Shown in pieces: positions 11,270 to 27,699 of a DNA stretch of 64,000 nt. The translations under genes and the position numbers were made by a program. Position 1 is the first letter of the stretch. Each line of letters starts with the position of its first letter. The DNA comes from Muraenolepis orangiensis (taxonomy: Eukaryota > Chordata > Actinopteri > Gadiformes > Muraenolepididae), in the NCBI GenBank assembly GCA_027704905.1, contig CM051005.1, forward strand, positions 8,350,806 to 8,414,805. Direction: 5' to 3'. The notes beneath the pieces were generated by a model. That model ran no database searches, was not told the origin of the DNA, and saw only the letters and a list, made by a program, of their open reading frames with translations.

Positions 11270-11575
11270 TGGCTGGTGGCTGGTGTTTCTCTGTTAATTT
11301 GCCTGAGAATGCATTAGCTGTAATGAAGGCGGAGGGCCGAGGGATTCCTCCAGGGTTTCATTAATCATCCCCCCTCAGACAGGCAACCTTGATTACAAGT
11401 GGCAAGAAATTCATTAGAGCCGGGCCTCTGACAACTCTTATCTCCGCCACTGGATCTGACTCATTAGGCAGCCAAATTAAAGCTATGATGGCCCTGATGA
11501 AACCCATCGCTTGTTTATCTTGTGCGATTTGATGCATCTGCCCATACATCACTGTAGCTGGGCGCCCGGCCACAG
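11270..11575. promoter_or_regulatory. Candidate conserved non-coding element near gbx1
   Basis: A repeat-free island between two large microsatellites. It contains many homeodomain-type cores (TTAATTTG, GCATTAGC, TAATGAAG, CATTAATC, TGATTACAAG, CATTAGAGC, CTCATTAGG, CCAAATTAAAG) and no plausible coding frame. It lies about 4 kb beyond the gbx1 3' end. A gbx1 enhancer role is inference. Confidence 0.4.
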
Positions 11576-11689
11576 CCCCGCCCAGGAAGTCAGGGCTTGT
11601 GTGTGTGTGCGTGCGTGTGTGTGTGTGTGTGTGTGTGTGCCCGGTGAGCGCCATGTACATGCACGCACAGCACGCCGCACACACACCAG

Positions 11690-11704
11690 TGCTACACACG
11701 CACG

Positions 11705-11753
<49 letters not shown>

Positions 11754-11809
11754 AAACACACACACACACACACATGCACACACGCCTGCACACACACGCA
11801 CGTGCATAC

Positions 11810-11873
<64 letters not shown>

Positions 11874-11985
11874 AAACACACGCACACACACATGCACACA
11901 CGCCTGCACACACACGCACGTGCATACACACGCACACACGCACGCACACACACACACAAGCACAAACGCACACACACACACCATG
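11690..11985. repeat. CA-rich array with a 120-bp tandem duplication
   Basis: CA repeats in which the block GTAAACACACA...ATGCACACACGCCTGCAC...CGCACGTGCATACACACG starts at about 11752 and again at about 11872, a 120-bp spacing. The duplicated blocks are nearly identical, so the duplication is recent. Confidence 0.85.
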
Positions 11986-12094
11986 CACGATAATGGGGTA
12001 TCTCCCTCTCTCTCAATGATTTCTCTTTATCTCTCTCTTCCCCCTCTCTCTCTCTCTCTCTCTCTCGCTCCCTTGCTCTCTCTCCCTATCTACC

Positions 12095-12300
12095 GGCAGG
12101 TGGAGAGCAGGGAGGAAGGGAGGAACTGGCTTTAATGCCTGCCTGCGCTGAATGGAACCACTTGTTATGATATGTCAATTGAGGACTCAGGCAGCAGGAT
12201 GGCGGTCAGGTGGTGATGGCAACATGCCGTCGCTATGGAGACCGTGGCACCGTTCATTGACATGATGTCCATTTGAGATGATTAAAAACTCATGTGCACT
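12095..12300. promoter_or_regulatory. Candidate conserved non-coding element
   Basis: A complex, non-repetitive island following the CT tract at 12004-12080. It includes GGCTTTAATGCC, ATGTCAATTGAGG, CATTGACATGATG and GATGATTAAAAAC. No coding frame. Its regulatory nature is inferred only from composition and its place near gbx1. Confidence 0.3.
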
Positions 12301-12630
12301 CCAGATTAAGTATATAGCCCACTTGAACAGTGTTTATAAATGTTCATTCACTCGATTTTCATTTGAATGTACATATATAACGATTGTTGTATGGCGTTGA
12401 CATGTAGGCCTACAAGAAGGCCTGGATGTTTCCGTGGCATCGACTCAAGCCTATAGTGTTGGTTTAGTGCTTTCTGTTCTTGTGCTAATTATCTATATTT
12501 GCTATTTTATTTATTTTCTTTCTTTCTTTTTTATATTTTCTTCTGTCAGCTCCTCTCCTCACCAAAGTATACAGATGGCTATATTAGCCTCTGCGTACGA
12601 TGTCTTCATGGTATTAGTAAACTCTCAGGG

Positions 12631-12675
<45 letters not shown>
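12631..12675. repeat. (ATC)n trinucleotide microsatellite
   Basis: About 45 bp of ATC/CAT units. The poly-His and poly-Ser frames across it are not genes. Confidence 0.95.
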
Positions 12676-13141
12676 CCACCGGCAGACGTGAGTCGACATC
12701 CAAGTGCCACAATCTTGACACATGAGGCCCCGAGATGAGACCTGCGAGCCAAGTCCACGCGTGATGCTGAGCTTGCGAACTGCCTGCCGCTATAGGGCCG
12801 CGAGTTGTCACTTGGTCACAATGTATTTAGACGATGCTTGCGTTCATCGTCCGTTATTAGCGAAACTAAAGTCAGGCACCTAAACTACTACCATGTGGTG
12901 AGGTAGGCGGCCTCCTATATACGTTACACATCGTTGTTTGTATAGTTGCTGGTCTCAATGCGAGTGTATATCCATCATATACGAGGTTATTTGCGAACGA
13001 TACCGGCTATACAGTATACAGTCATTCATTCAATCGAGCCTTGAGTTTTTATTATAGCGAATACATGCAGGACCTAAATCGAACACAGTGAAACACAAGC
13101 GCTCCTATAACGAATTCCACTCCAACAGGTGCGTGCATCTG

Positions 13142-13259
<118 letters not shown>

Positions 13260-13960
13260 CAGTGGAATGCGAAGATTACGCATGAAAAGTAAGCCTATAT
13301 CGACACATGTGTAGACACTGAATGAGTGTGTATTTTCCAAACCTCTCTTGAGCAGACTATTTAGTCATTTTCCAGACACATTGCCATCCAAAGCGACTGA
13401 TATAGTTGATATAGCTTATCTCTTCTTATTTTTTTTTTTAAAGGGTTTAAAATGTTTTTAAGTAGGCCTATTTTTTTGAAATTATCCTTTAACGGTTTTA
13501 GATCATTTTATTCTGTATTTGTCAATCACAACCGTCTTCATTGCACTTCAAACAACCTTATCAAACCCCGCCGTGGTAAATATAGCGAGGTTGAGAGTTT
13601 TAAGTCGGGCCTTTTTAAGAGTGATGGATGGCCGTTTATCACCACGTGTTGGATATGACCATTCATTCTAATGGGAAGCCATCCGTCTGCACACAGACAA
13701 CCCATGGCCTCCTAAAGAGAGACAAACGACTGCTGTACTGTTGTTAACCACAGACCCCATCTTCACTCAATCTCTGGGGCTTTTTTTTATTTATATTTGA
13801 GGAAATTCTATAATTATCTAAGATTCGAATTGTTTTAACATATTAGCTTTTTAATATTGTTGACCAGGAAAGAACAACAACGTGCCTATACCTGTTTATT
13901 CTATTTGGAATTTAATTTCTGGCTCGAGCTGTATTTAAAGCACATGGATTATTGGTGATT

Positions 13961-13994
<34 letters not shown>

Positions 13995-14055
13995 GCACAC
14001 ACACGCGCGCACACGCACGCACAAATACACACGCACACACAAATACACGCACGCA

Positions 14056-14126
<71 letters not shown>
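13961..14126. repeat. CA/CGCA-rich array
   Basis: CA dinucleotides with ACGC and AAATACACGC variants in the middle and a pure CA run at the right end. Confidence 0.9.
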
Positions 14127-14128
<2 letters not shown>

Positions 14129-15083
14129 CTATAGTTCGGATTGTATGTGCTCAAAATATATTGTAAAATAAGTATACATGACTTTATAATAAATGGTAAT
14201 AATAAAATAATAATAAAAAATAATAATAATAACATCAAGGACCAGTTCAAAATTTCGTTTTAAATGGGAATTGGAAAAAGTAAATGCAGCGTTTACCGAT
14301 ATAAAAATGTTTTACAGCTTCACACAATTATTGATGTCGTCCAGAAGTATTACGGTTATTATTGTTAAATAGTTTTTACAAAACAAAAAGATGTAAACAC
14401 ATATTGAAGTTTGGGATATTTCAAATGATGTTTTTACAGATTTCCTCTCAGCTTGCTCGCTTCTGTTCGATATTAAAGTCATATTGCATATTATCGTCTT
14501 ATACAATAATTCAGTCTGAATTCATATTTTTGAATAGCCTAAAGTGATTTATTAGGTCAATATAGTTTACATTTCGTCCCTGCTTTGAGCATTTTTTTAT
14601 AAGGTTGACATAATCATTGTTTTCTTTTCACCACCAAAATGGTCCCTACAATATTGGCAAACCAAAAAATGATAACGTTATAAGTTACATGCAAAGAGAA
14701 ATATCAACAAAATGTACAAAATACAAAAATAACAAGCAAAACAACCAACAAAAAAAAAACGTATTAAAGTAAAAGTATAGCTCCACCGAAACGAGTCGCC
14801 TATATATATCTATATATATAGATATATATAGATATAAACGTCATGCATCATAATAAACAGAAAAGGTTAACGCCCCCTTACATATAAATACATTAAAAAA
14901 TCGATCTTTACAATTTTTCTTCTCGTAGTGCCCGTATTTATGCCATTAGATTTACATTATGTACACAAAACAATAAATTAAAATGGACAGCATATTGACA
15001 TGTGTTGGGGTTCGGCAAATAAATCCTCCAGTGGTTGGTTGTGTTTTGGGGACATCTTTAGACATCATAATAGTCTTATTTGG

Positions 15084-15167
15084 AAGAAGAAGAAGAAGAA
15101 GAAGAAGAAGAAGAAGAAGAAGAAGAAGAAGAAGAAGAAGAAGAAGAAGAAGAAGAAGAAGAAGAAC
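15084..15167. repeat. (GAA)n trinucleotide microsatellite
   Basis: About 28 GAA units. Plus-strand open frames here encode poly-Glu, poly-Lys or poly-Arg and are artefacts. GAA/TTC repeats of this length are triplex-prone. Confidence 0.97.
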
Positions 15168-15307
15168 CCAGAAGAACGAACCGACCCCCCGTGGGTTTTT
15201 GTGCTTCATCATGCGTTCGACAAAGTGGAACATCATTATCATCATCATCATCACATCATCATCATCATCATCAAGTGTCTTGTCTCTCTCCTCCTCCTCC
15301 TCCTCCG

Positions 15308-15419
<112 letters not shown>

Positions 15420-15497
15420 TGTATGTTATGTTATGTTGTGTGCGTGTGTTATGTTATGTTATGTTGTGTGTGTTGTGTGTGTGCGTGTGTTGTGTGT

Positions 15498-15498
<1 letters not shown>

Positions 15499-15565
<67 letters not shown>
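15499..15565. repeat. (CT)n microsatellite just beyond the gbx1 stop codon
   Basis: Pure CT run ending only about 16 bases from the gbx1 stop codon, so the mRNA would carry a GA repeat at the very start of its 3' UTR. Confidence 0.95.
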
Positions 15566-15568
<3 letters not shown>

Positions 15569-15580
15569 CTCAGAGTTCTT

Positions 15581-16188
15581 CTACGGCCGGGTCCCTTGCT
15601 CTATTTGTTGGTGTTGACTCCTCACGGCGAACCGGTTTACGTGCACCGGGATGGGCACCACGATCTTGGGGTTCCGCACGGGTTCCCCCGAGCGGTTGTT
15701 GACGTTCCCCGCCTTGATCCGTTTCCACTTGGCGCGTCGGTTCTGGAACCAGATCTTCACCTGCACCTCGCTCAGCTTCAGCGCGTGGGCGATCTGCGAG
15801 CGCTCGGTGAGCGAAAGGTACTTTTTACAGTGGAACTCCTTCTCCAGTTCCAGGAGCTGCTCGCTGGTGAACGCCGTGCGTCTCCTGCGGCTCTTCCCAC
15901 CACCCCCAACCCCACCACCACCACCACCGCCCGCCACGGAGGAGCTGCTGCAGCTGCTGCCCGTGGGGAGTGTGTCGTGGGGGTGCGTCGACCCTCCTCC
16001 TCCTCGGTGGTCCGTCTTTAGTTTGCTCTTCTGGGACGAGATCAAGGAGCCGCTGCAGTTCCCGTCGGAGAAGCTCTCGTTCTCGCTGTCCCCCGCGGAG
16101 CAGCTGTCCTCCCGGTCGCTGCAGGCCGCCAGGTCCGCCGACTTCAGCTCCATCTTCTCGTCGTCCGAACTGTACAGTTTGGTTTCAC
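15581..16188 (-). CDS. gbx1: gbx1 exon 2 (homeodomain exon)
   Basis: The acceptor lies at 16189-16190 after a TTG-rich tract, and the stop TAG is at 15583-15581. It encodes an acidic Ser-rich region (YSSDDEKMELKSADL, then DSENESFSDG), a polyglycine linker (GGGGGGGVGGGG) directly before KSRRRRTAF, the full homeodomain and the conserved C-terminal tail. The upstream open frame past 16188 is intron read-through. Confidence 0.96.
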
Positions 16189-17479
16189 CTAAACAACAAC
16201 AACAACAAGGAGATACACACGTTACATTCACATTTCATTACATTACATTCACATTTCATTACATTACATTCACATTACATTACATTACATTACGTTACAT
16301 TACGTTACATTACATTAATTTAGCAGACGCTTTTGTTTTATCCAAAGCGACTTATAATAGTGTGTTTCAACACAAAGAAAGGTTTAAGAGAACAACTCGT
16401 CACCAGAAGTCAAAAGTGCATGTCATTCCTTCATCATTCAAGTCGGTGTTGCACTTCTTATATGTTGTGTAGAGTAGACTGAATGTTAAATACAAACTAT
16501 AACTAACATTATCGTAGAGAAGAAACATCAAGTATTGTACAGGCCCGTTGCTTTGAGCTATTGCATCTAAAAGCATAATATACATGCTGTAAATGTGTAT
16601 GTTAGTATCCCCCTCCTCTATATTAATTAAATCAATACATCTATAGTAAGTATATATAGTAAGTATACATCAAACTAAATCCCACTTAGACTGCAGGTTA
16701 CACTTGATAAGTGATTTAGTGATTTAGTTTAGTGTGAGGAGTTTGTTTTGTGGCGTTATGCCAAACGCGTTGATAGGCCTCACCGCTATATAGGCCTGCA
16801 GTTGACGTATTTATATTTGATTTAATTTACTTAAATAATCCACCAATAACATAGAGGCCTATAGATTTGATGTTTCTATTTTTTATATTTTCTATATATT
16901 TTTTGAGTTTTTACAGCCAATAGTTTCAGTCAGGAGTATATCATCTACAGGCAACCGAACTAGACTTCAAACTAACTTTAAATAAAACTGTAAGACTTTT
17001 AAGACTGTTTAAAGTATACCTGATATTGTGTGAAAAGTGTCCGAGAAGTTGAGCAGGTCCGCCGCCTTGTCCTCCGGGTGCAGCTCGTCCCTCCCCTCGC
17101 TCCGCCTCAGTCGGCTCCCGGGCTCCACGGCGCTCAGCCGGGGCCCGGGCAGCTCGCCGTGCGGCGTGTAGAAGCCGTCCGGCGGGTCGGAGAAGCTGGG
17201 CAGCGTGGTGGTGAGGGCCACCATGGAGGGCACCCCGTGCTGGCCCAGGCTCGCGCAGAACGTGTTGGTGAGACGTCCCGCGAACGACGCCAGGGGCGCC
17301 AGCGGCGGCAGGCCGGACGTCAGCTGCGAGTGGTGGGCCAAGGCCTGCGGGAGGACCAGAGGTCGGTACGGCATGAACATCGGGTAGCCGGTGTAGAGCA
17401 GGTGTCCCGGCCGGGGCTGCGGCGTTCCTATCAAGGAGTCGATGGAGAACGCCGTCCCCTGGACGCCTGGTCGCTGCAT
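15581..17479 (-). CDS. gbx1: GBX1 homeobox transcription factor (gastrulation brain homeobox 1), complete
   Basis: The coding sequence joins 17479-17020 and 16188-15581 on the minus strand: 1068 nt, 355 residues plus stop. The intron uses CAG|GTATAC and TTTAG|GT and splits a Gly codon. The N-terminus (AFSIDSLIG, GHLLYTGYPMFMPYRPLVLP, PLAPLASFAGRLTNTFCA, VPSMVALTT) is the GBX signature. The homeodomain spans about residues 254-313, with the recognition helix VQVKIWFQNRRAKWKR. The C-terminus (RSGEPVRNPKIVVPIPVHVN, then FAVRSQHQQIEQGTRP) fits GBX1 rather than GBX2, as do the RIKAGNV residues after the homeodomain. GBX factors are nuclear proteins that pattern the anterior hindbrain and the midbrain-hindbrain boundary, opposing Otx. 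Its place between agap3 and asb10 and its minus orientation match the human locus. Confidence 0.97.
16214..16410 (+). repeat. Dispersed TTTAGCAGACGC repeat in the gbx1 intron, with (CATTA)n array
   Basis: Tandem TTACA/CATTA units (16214-16320) lead into TTTAGCAGACGCTTTTG, then TATCCAAAGCGACTTA, then a block CAACACAAAGAAAGG and GAACAACTCGTCACCAGAAG. The same order, including that last block, occurs at 26845-26960, so both are copies of one element and not chance matches. Confidence 0.85.
17020..17479 (-). CDS. gbx1: gbx1 exon 1
   Basis: The start codon at 17479 gives MQRPGVQGTAFSIDSLIG, which matches the conserved GBX N-terminus, so I take it as the true start. It encodes residues 1-153 plus the first base of codon 154. 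It is rich in Pro, Leu and Gly and has very high GC content compared with its surroundings, as expected for the CpG-rich first exon of a developmental regulator. Confidence 0.95.
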
Positions 17480-17512
17480 TGTTTGTGTTTGCGAGACACG
17501 CTCTCAAACTTA

Positions 17513-17514
<2 letters not shown>

Positions 17515-17557
<43 letters not shown>
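17515..17557. repeat. (AAT)n microsatellite just upstream of gbx1
   Basis: About 14 ATA/AAT units some 36 bases upstream of the gbx1 start codon, that is, in its 5' UTR or core promoter. Confidence 0.9.
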
Positions 17558-17560
<3 letters not shown>

Positions 17561-17815
17561 GTCGACGTCCTTCCCTTCCCTTCCCCTCCCCCCCCCCCAC
17601 CTGGCTCCCCCCCCCGGAAAAAAATGGGGATGTTCGGTACAGGCTGTATAGAGTAAAGATGGAGGGAAGTGCATCAAAGTGCATGCAGGTCTATGTCCTC
17701 GCGCTGTGCTCTCATCCCGGGGACTGAACCGCTGCTCCGAGTCCTCCTCGCGCTATATGGGACCAGACGGGTTGGTTTTGTGCCCCCAGTTGTACCTAGT
17801 CCTCCTCCTATTTGT

Positions 17816-18248
<433 letters not shown>

Positions 18249-18251
18249 TGG

Positions 18252-18420
18252 AGCGTATTGGTTATCATCTGCGGTACCAGGGGGATGAGAGGGGGTGTCT
18301 CCCTGGGGGCTCATCCATCTTCCTCAAATTACGCTTCATTTCCTTATTCAGCCCCTGACTTTTTGGCCGCCTTGAGAGGCGGTAGTTTCCCAGTGGATAG
18401 GCCTACCAAATAGACGGGGT
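18252..18420. promoter_or_regulatory. Candidate conserved non-coding element upstream of gbx1
   Basis: A complex island between microsatellites, with TTGGTTATCATCTGCGG, CTCAAATTACGCTTCATTTCC and GACTTTTTGGCCGCCTTGAG. Its position 0.8-0.9 kb upstream of gbx1 suggests promoter-proximal control. Inference only. Confidence 0.3.
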
Positions 18421-18426
18421 CGAACC

Positions 18427-18459
<33 letters not shown>

Positions 18460-18472
18460 CCCCCCCCCCCCC

Positions 18473-18479
<7 letters not shown>

Positions 18480-18564
<85 letters not shown>
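18480..18564. repeat. (CA)n microsatellite preceded by CT and poly-C runs
   Basis: CT run 18437-18459, poly-C 18460-18475, then pure CA. Confidence 0.95.
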
Positions 18565-18567
<3 letters not shown>

Positions 18568-18599
18568 CACCTCCCCTCCCCTCCTCCTCCCCCATTCCC

Positions 18600-18790
18600 A
18601 TTGACTAAACGGTGTGAGAAGACGACTTCTCCGGCCCGTCCCCCTTTTTCTGTAATCGTTGACCAACACCGATCCAATCAGCTATTATTAATTTTGATTG
18701 ATGATAAGTAATTACTTTGGACTTTCGAGGAGGAGGAGGAGGACAGCGTGAAACCAAACGGTTGCGGGGAGGAAGGCAGATGGCAGATGT
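18600..18790. promoter_or_regulatory. Candidate conserved non-coding element with clustered homeodomain sites
   Basis: Contains CCAATCAGCTATTATTAAT directly followed by TTTTGATTGATGATAAGTAATTAC: within 40 bases several ATTA/TAAT cores and a TGATTGAT PBX/HOX-type site. A second island, 18890-18990 (CAATTGATCAG, CCAATAAAAGACATTTATGAGG), lies beyond the intervening CT run. This is the strongest regulatory-looking sequence upstream of gbx1. Confidence 0.4.
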
Positions 18791-18797
18791 TTCTCCA

Positions 18798-18800
<3 letters not shown>

Positions 18801-18874
<74 letters not shown>
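18801..18874. repeat. (CT)n microsatellite
   Basis: Pure CT run of about 74 bp between two complex islands upstream of gbx1. Confidence 0.97.
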
Positions 18875-18878
<4 letters not shown>

Positions 18879-19139
18879 CGAGGGGCGAAAAAGTGCCGCC
18901 ACAATTGTCTCCCCTGGGGGACGACGACTCCGAAGTCCCCAATTGATCAGAAACCAATAAAAGACATTTATGAGGTCAACGGCAATATGGGGGGGGGGGG
19001 GGGGGAGGGGGTGGAGCCTATAACTCAATTTGAATGACTTCCAACTTTATGAGAGAGGAACATCTTGAACTCAATTGGAGATAATAAACCGGAATATGAT
19101 TTCATATGCCTCATAAAAGTAAAATAGATTTAGCGATGA

Positions 19140-19196
<57 letters not shown>
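19140..19196. repeat. (AAT)n microsatellite
   Basis: About 19 AAT units. Confidence 0.95.
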
Positions 19197-19249
19197 TAAC
19201 TCAACCCACACGCTTTAATGACTACGCTACCCTATAATTACAATATAGA

Positions 19250-19620
19250 TATAAAAATCCCATTCTTGCGTTTATTACAGGCAGGGAATGCTGATTTAAT
19301 CGTGGATTATTTCCCCGTTTAAATGTCAATTGGAAGCTGTGACGGCGGTGCGGTGGTGATTAGCCGCGTTTCAGGCGCGCTCCAGCCGCTCGTCTGATTG
19401 CACGCACGGCAGAGGGGGCGGGACATCGGGCGGGTCTCCTCCCCCCCCCCGTCTCTGATTGGTCAGGCGGGAGGAGGAGGAGGAGGAGGTGGAGGAGGAG
19501 GAGGAGGAGGCCACGCCCAATACTGATACTGACCGCAAATGACTTCAGCAGCGGCGGCCGTCTTTCTTTGATCCCGCGGTCCGTTCGCACGGGAGGCTGC
19601 AGCCGGGAGGAGGTCCTTTC
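19250..19620. promoter_or_regulatory. GC-rich candidate regulatory island upstream of gbx1
   Basis: Complex sequence with GCTGATTTAATCGTGGATTATTT, GTCAATTGGAAG and GTGGTGATTAGCCGCG, a CCAAT-box-like TGATTGGTC and a GGCGGG context around 19420-19470, and a (GGA)n run at 19467-19510. It could be an enhancer or a distal CpG island; no transcript can be proposed. Confidence 0.3.
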
Positions 19621-19626
19621 CATTTG

Positions 19627-19900
19627 AGATGAGATTAGATGAGATTAGATTAGATTAGATTAGATTCAAATGTATTGTCAGTGTACAGCAGCAACAAGTA
19701 CAGTACAGTGAAAGGGATTTGGCATCTAACCACCCGAGTGCAAATGTTGCAGTAAAGTGCATGGTGATATATAATGTACAGTTGTTGATTAATATGTTAA
19801 AAATAATACAAAATAATAATACAAAATACAGGTATAAAATGACTTATAGAGTAGGTACGAGATATGTGCAGAATTATAAATACATGGTGTATGTGTAGGT
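19627..19900 (+). repeat. Dispersed repeat with (GATTA)n head, LINE-tail-like
   Basis: Starts with iterated GATTA units, then ATTCAAATGTATTGTCAGTG, CAGCAACAAGTACAGTACAG and GTGAAAGGGATTTGGCATCT. The layout resembles the family A tails (ACAAGTACAATGAAA...) at 51236 but is diverged. It is non-coding. Confidence 0.5.
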
Positions 19901-20377
19901 CCTTTCCATAGATAGCGAAGGACTTGTTGGACCCGCCGCCCCGCATATGAAAGTTGCGTATTTTTGTTAAAACAAGCTAAAAACATGCAAACTTAAAGAA
20001 GAACAAATAAAGTTGTATACCAGCTGCAGCTTTAAAAACATGTGAATCAGTTAAGTAAGAAGTCAGCCTCCGATTTTGACATGATTGCATGCATTTTATT
20101 AAAAACTTCACAACATGCCTATATATATATATATATTCTTCTTACATTTTTTTCAATTTCAACAATACATTGATCCGTTGTTTTTTATAATTTCCGAGAT
20201 TTGTATCTCCCTTGCCAAGATATAATAGGTCCACTTTTTTTGTTATAGTGTAGGGCTATTTAAGCTTGATTCATGGCCGTCCTGCTCACCCTCCTCTTCA
20301 TTTAGGGACAATGGGTCCTTCACAGCTTTGGGCCTGACGCTAACCGTCATGTCATCCGCATGAGGGGTCGTTTACAA

Positions 20378-21757
20378 CACATTGTCCTCTAGGACTCCAT
20401 CGTGACTCAACCCAACACACACACATTGTCCTCTAGGACTCCATCGTGACTCAACCCAACACACACACATTGTCCTCTAGGACTCCATCGTGACTCAACC
20501 CAACACACGCACATTGTCCTCTAGGACTCCATCGTGACTCAACCCAACACACACACATTGTCCTCTAGGACTCCATCGTGACTCAACCCAACACACACAC
20601 ATTGTCCTCTAGGACTCCATCGTGACTCAACCCAACACACACACATTGGCCTCTAGGACTCCATCGTGAGTCAACCCAACACACACACATTGTCCTCTAG
20701 GACTCCATCGTGACTCAACCCAACACACACACATTGTCCTCTAGGACTCCATCGTGACTCAACCCAACACACACACATTGGCCTCTAGGACTCCATCGTG
20801 ACTCAACCCAACACACGCACATTGTCCTCTAGGACTCCATCGTGACTCAACCCAACACACGCACATTGGCCTCTAGGACTCCATCGTGACTCAACCCAAC
20901 ACACGCACATTGTCCTCTAGGACTCCATCGTGACTCAACCCAACACACGCACATTGTCCTCTAGGACTCCATCGTGACTCAACCCAACACACGCACATTG
21001 TCCTCTAGGACTCCATCGTGACTCAACCCAACACACACACATTGTCCTCTAGGACTCCATCGTGACTCAACCCAACACACACACATTTTCCTTTAGGACT
21101 CCATCGTGACTCAACCCAACACACACACATTGTCCTCTAGGACTCCATCGTGACTCAACCCAACACACACACATTGTCCTCTAGGACTCCATCGTGACTC
21201 AACCCAACACACACACATTGCCCTCTAGGACTCCATCGTGACTCAACCCAACACACACGCATTTTACTTTAGGACTCCATCGTGACTCAACCCAACACAC
21301 ACACATTGTCCTCTAGGACTCCATCGAGACTCAACCCAACACACACACATTGTCCTTTAGGACTCCATCGTGATTCAACCCAACACACACACATTGTCCT
21401 CTAGGACTCCATCGTGACTCAACCCAACACACACACATTGTCCTCTAGGACTCCATCGTGACTCAACCCAACACACACACACATTGTCCTCTAGGACTCC
21501 ATCGTGACTCAACCCAACACACACACATTGTCCTCTAGGACTCCATCGTGACTCAACCCAACACACACACATTGACCTCTAGGACTCCATCGTGACTCAA
21601 CCCAACACACACACATTGTCCTCTAGGACTCCATCGTGACTCAACCCAACACACGCACATTGGCCTCTAGGACTCCATCGTGACTCAACCCAACACACAC
21701 ACATTGTCCTCTAGGACTCCATCGTGACTCAACCCAACACACACACACATTACTGAA
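20378..21757. repeat. 44-bp minisatellite, 31 copies, each with an AP-1-type site
   Basis: The unit is 44 bp: ATTGTCCTCTAGGACTCCAT, then CGTGACTCAACCCAACACAC, then ACAC. The AGGACTCCAT block recurs from 20391 to 21713 in 30 exact 44-bp steps except for one 46-bp unit near 21470 (an extra CA). Variants are few (GTCC/GGCC/GACC, ACACAC/ACACGC, CCTCT/CCTTT), so the array is young or homogenised. A period of 44 is not a multiple of three and all frames are repeat artefacts. 29 of 31 units carry TGA(C/G)TCA. Confidence 0.97.
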
Positions 21758-22704
21758 CTGCCTAAACCATGATTTAAACAAGGCGCTATACGCTTTACAA
21801 TGAATGCAGCCTATAGGCCTACTTTAAACTAATACTTTAAACTAACATATAGGCTTTGTGCACTTTTTTATTTATTTAATCTAGCGCGTATACGTTATAA
21901 TTACACTGAACGATTACTTACAAATACATATATTTACAAATACGATAAAAGTCCAGACAAACTGTACATATAGGATAGACCTAGGCCTTTATGTAGGGAA
22001 ATAGGCTATTCAAAATTAAACTGAAATAGTATCTAAAGTTATCGCACCGACATGTGAGACGGCACCTAAATATGTTATATAATAACACCATATTTCACTG
22101 CAGCTGAGCTAAAGAAATGAACACACCCATTATGGCAATGCTACGTTCAATTTAATAAACAAAAGCTCACACAATATTTAGGCCTACAATATAGGCTGTA
22201 TTATAAAGGCCTATTATGCAATATAGAATGGAGGCTTTATGAAAATATTACATGTAGGTCCACATAAGCAACACACATCCATGGTCATAATCATTATTAT
22301 CAAACGTATCAAAATAATAAACAAACTATACATACATCTGCTTGGTGCATCAATCGTCTTAAGCTTATACATAAAGTAGATCTTCACGGTCATACGCTAT
22401 CGCCTTAGGTCTACAGCGCCCTCTTGTGGTGACACGTGGTAACGTTTCATATTTACCGTAATGGGTGGCTCGAAACGTGACAATGTTAAATATAAATCAA
22501 CTGCATGTTTAGCCTCCTTAAATGTGCTTTTTTTTAACCTAACCTCATGGTGAGATATGAACTAAAGACTGATCACCATCGTTTTTATACATTTTATATG
22601 TGTAAAGAATGTATCCACCAATGTGCCAGGGATAAACACATTAACATCAAACACGTATGTTCTTTAATTGGAATCTCAAGTTGCCCCTCGGTGGCTGATG
22701 GCGC
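21758..22704. other. Intergenic, downstream of asb10
   Basis: A/T-rich complex sequence without microsatellites or recognisable genes. It includes the common fish motif CTACAGCGCCCTCTTGTGG near 22410. The asb10 3' UTR must begin at 22704 and run leftward, but I could not fix its poly(A) site. Confidence 0.6.
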
Positions 22705-27576
<4,872 letters not shown>

Positions 27577-27647
27577 GGTCTCGCCGGTCTCCCTCTATTG
27601 ATAAATGTGTATTTTGTCGCTTAGAGTCGATCCAATGCTGCTGCGGT

Positions 27648-27650
<3 letters not shown>

Positions 27651-27682
<32 letters not shown>
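27651..27682. repeat. (GT)n microsatellite upstream of asb10
   Basis: Pure GT run about 75-105 bases upstream of the asb10 start codon. Confidence 0.9.
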
Positions 27683-27685
<3 letters not shown>

Positions 27686-27699
27686 CTCGCTCTCTCTAA

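Noticed and set aside
10040..11317. A 425-residue plus-strand open frame rich in Leu, Ser and Pro
   Set aside because: It is a translation of the CT/CCT repeat array, with frames open on both strands; no domain or splice context.
20378..21757. Regular repeats resembling a CRISPR array
   Set aside because: The 44-bp units are head to tail with no unique spacers, and the window is eukaryotic. It is a minisatellite.
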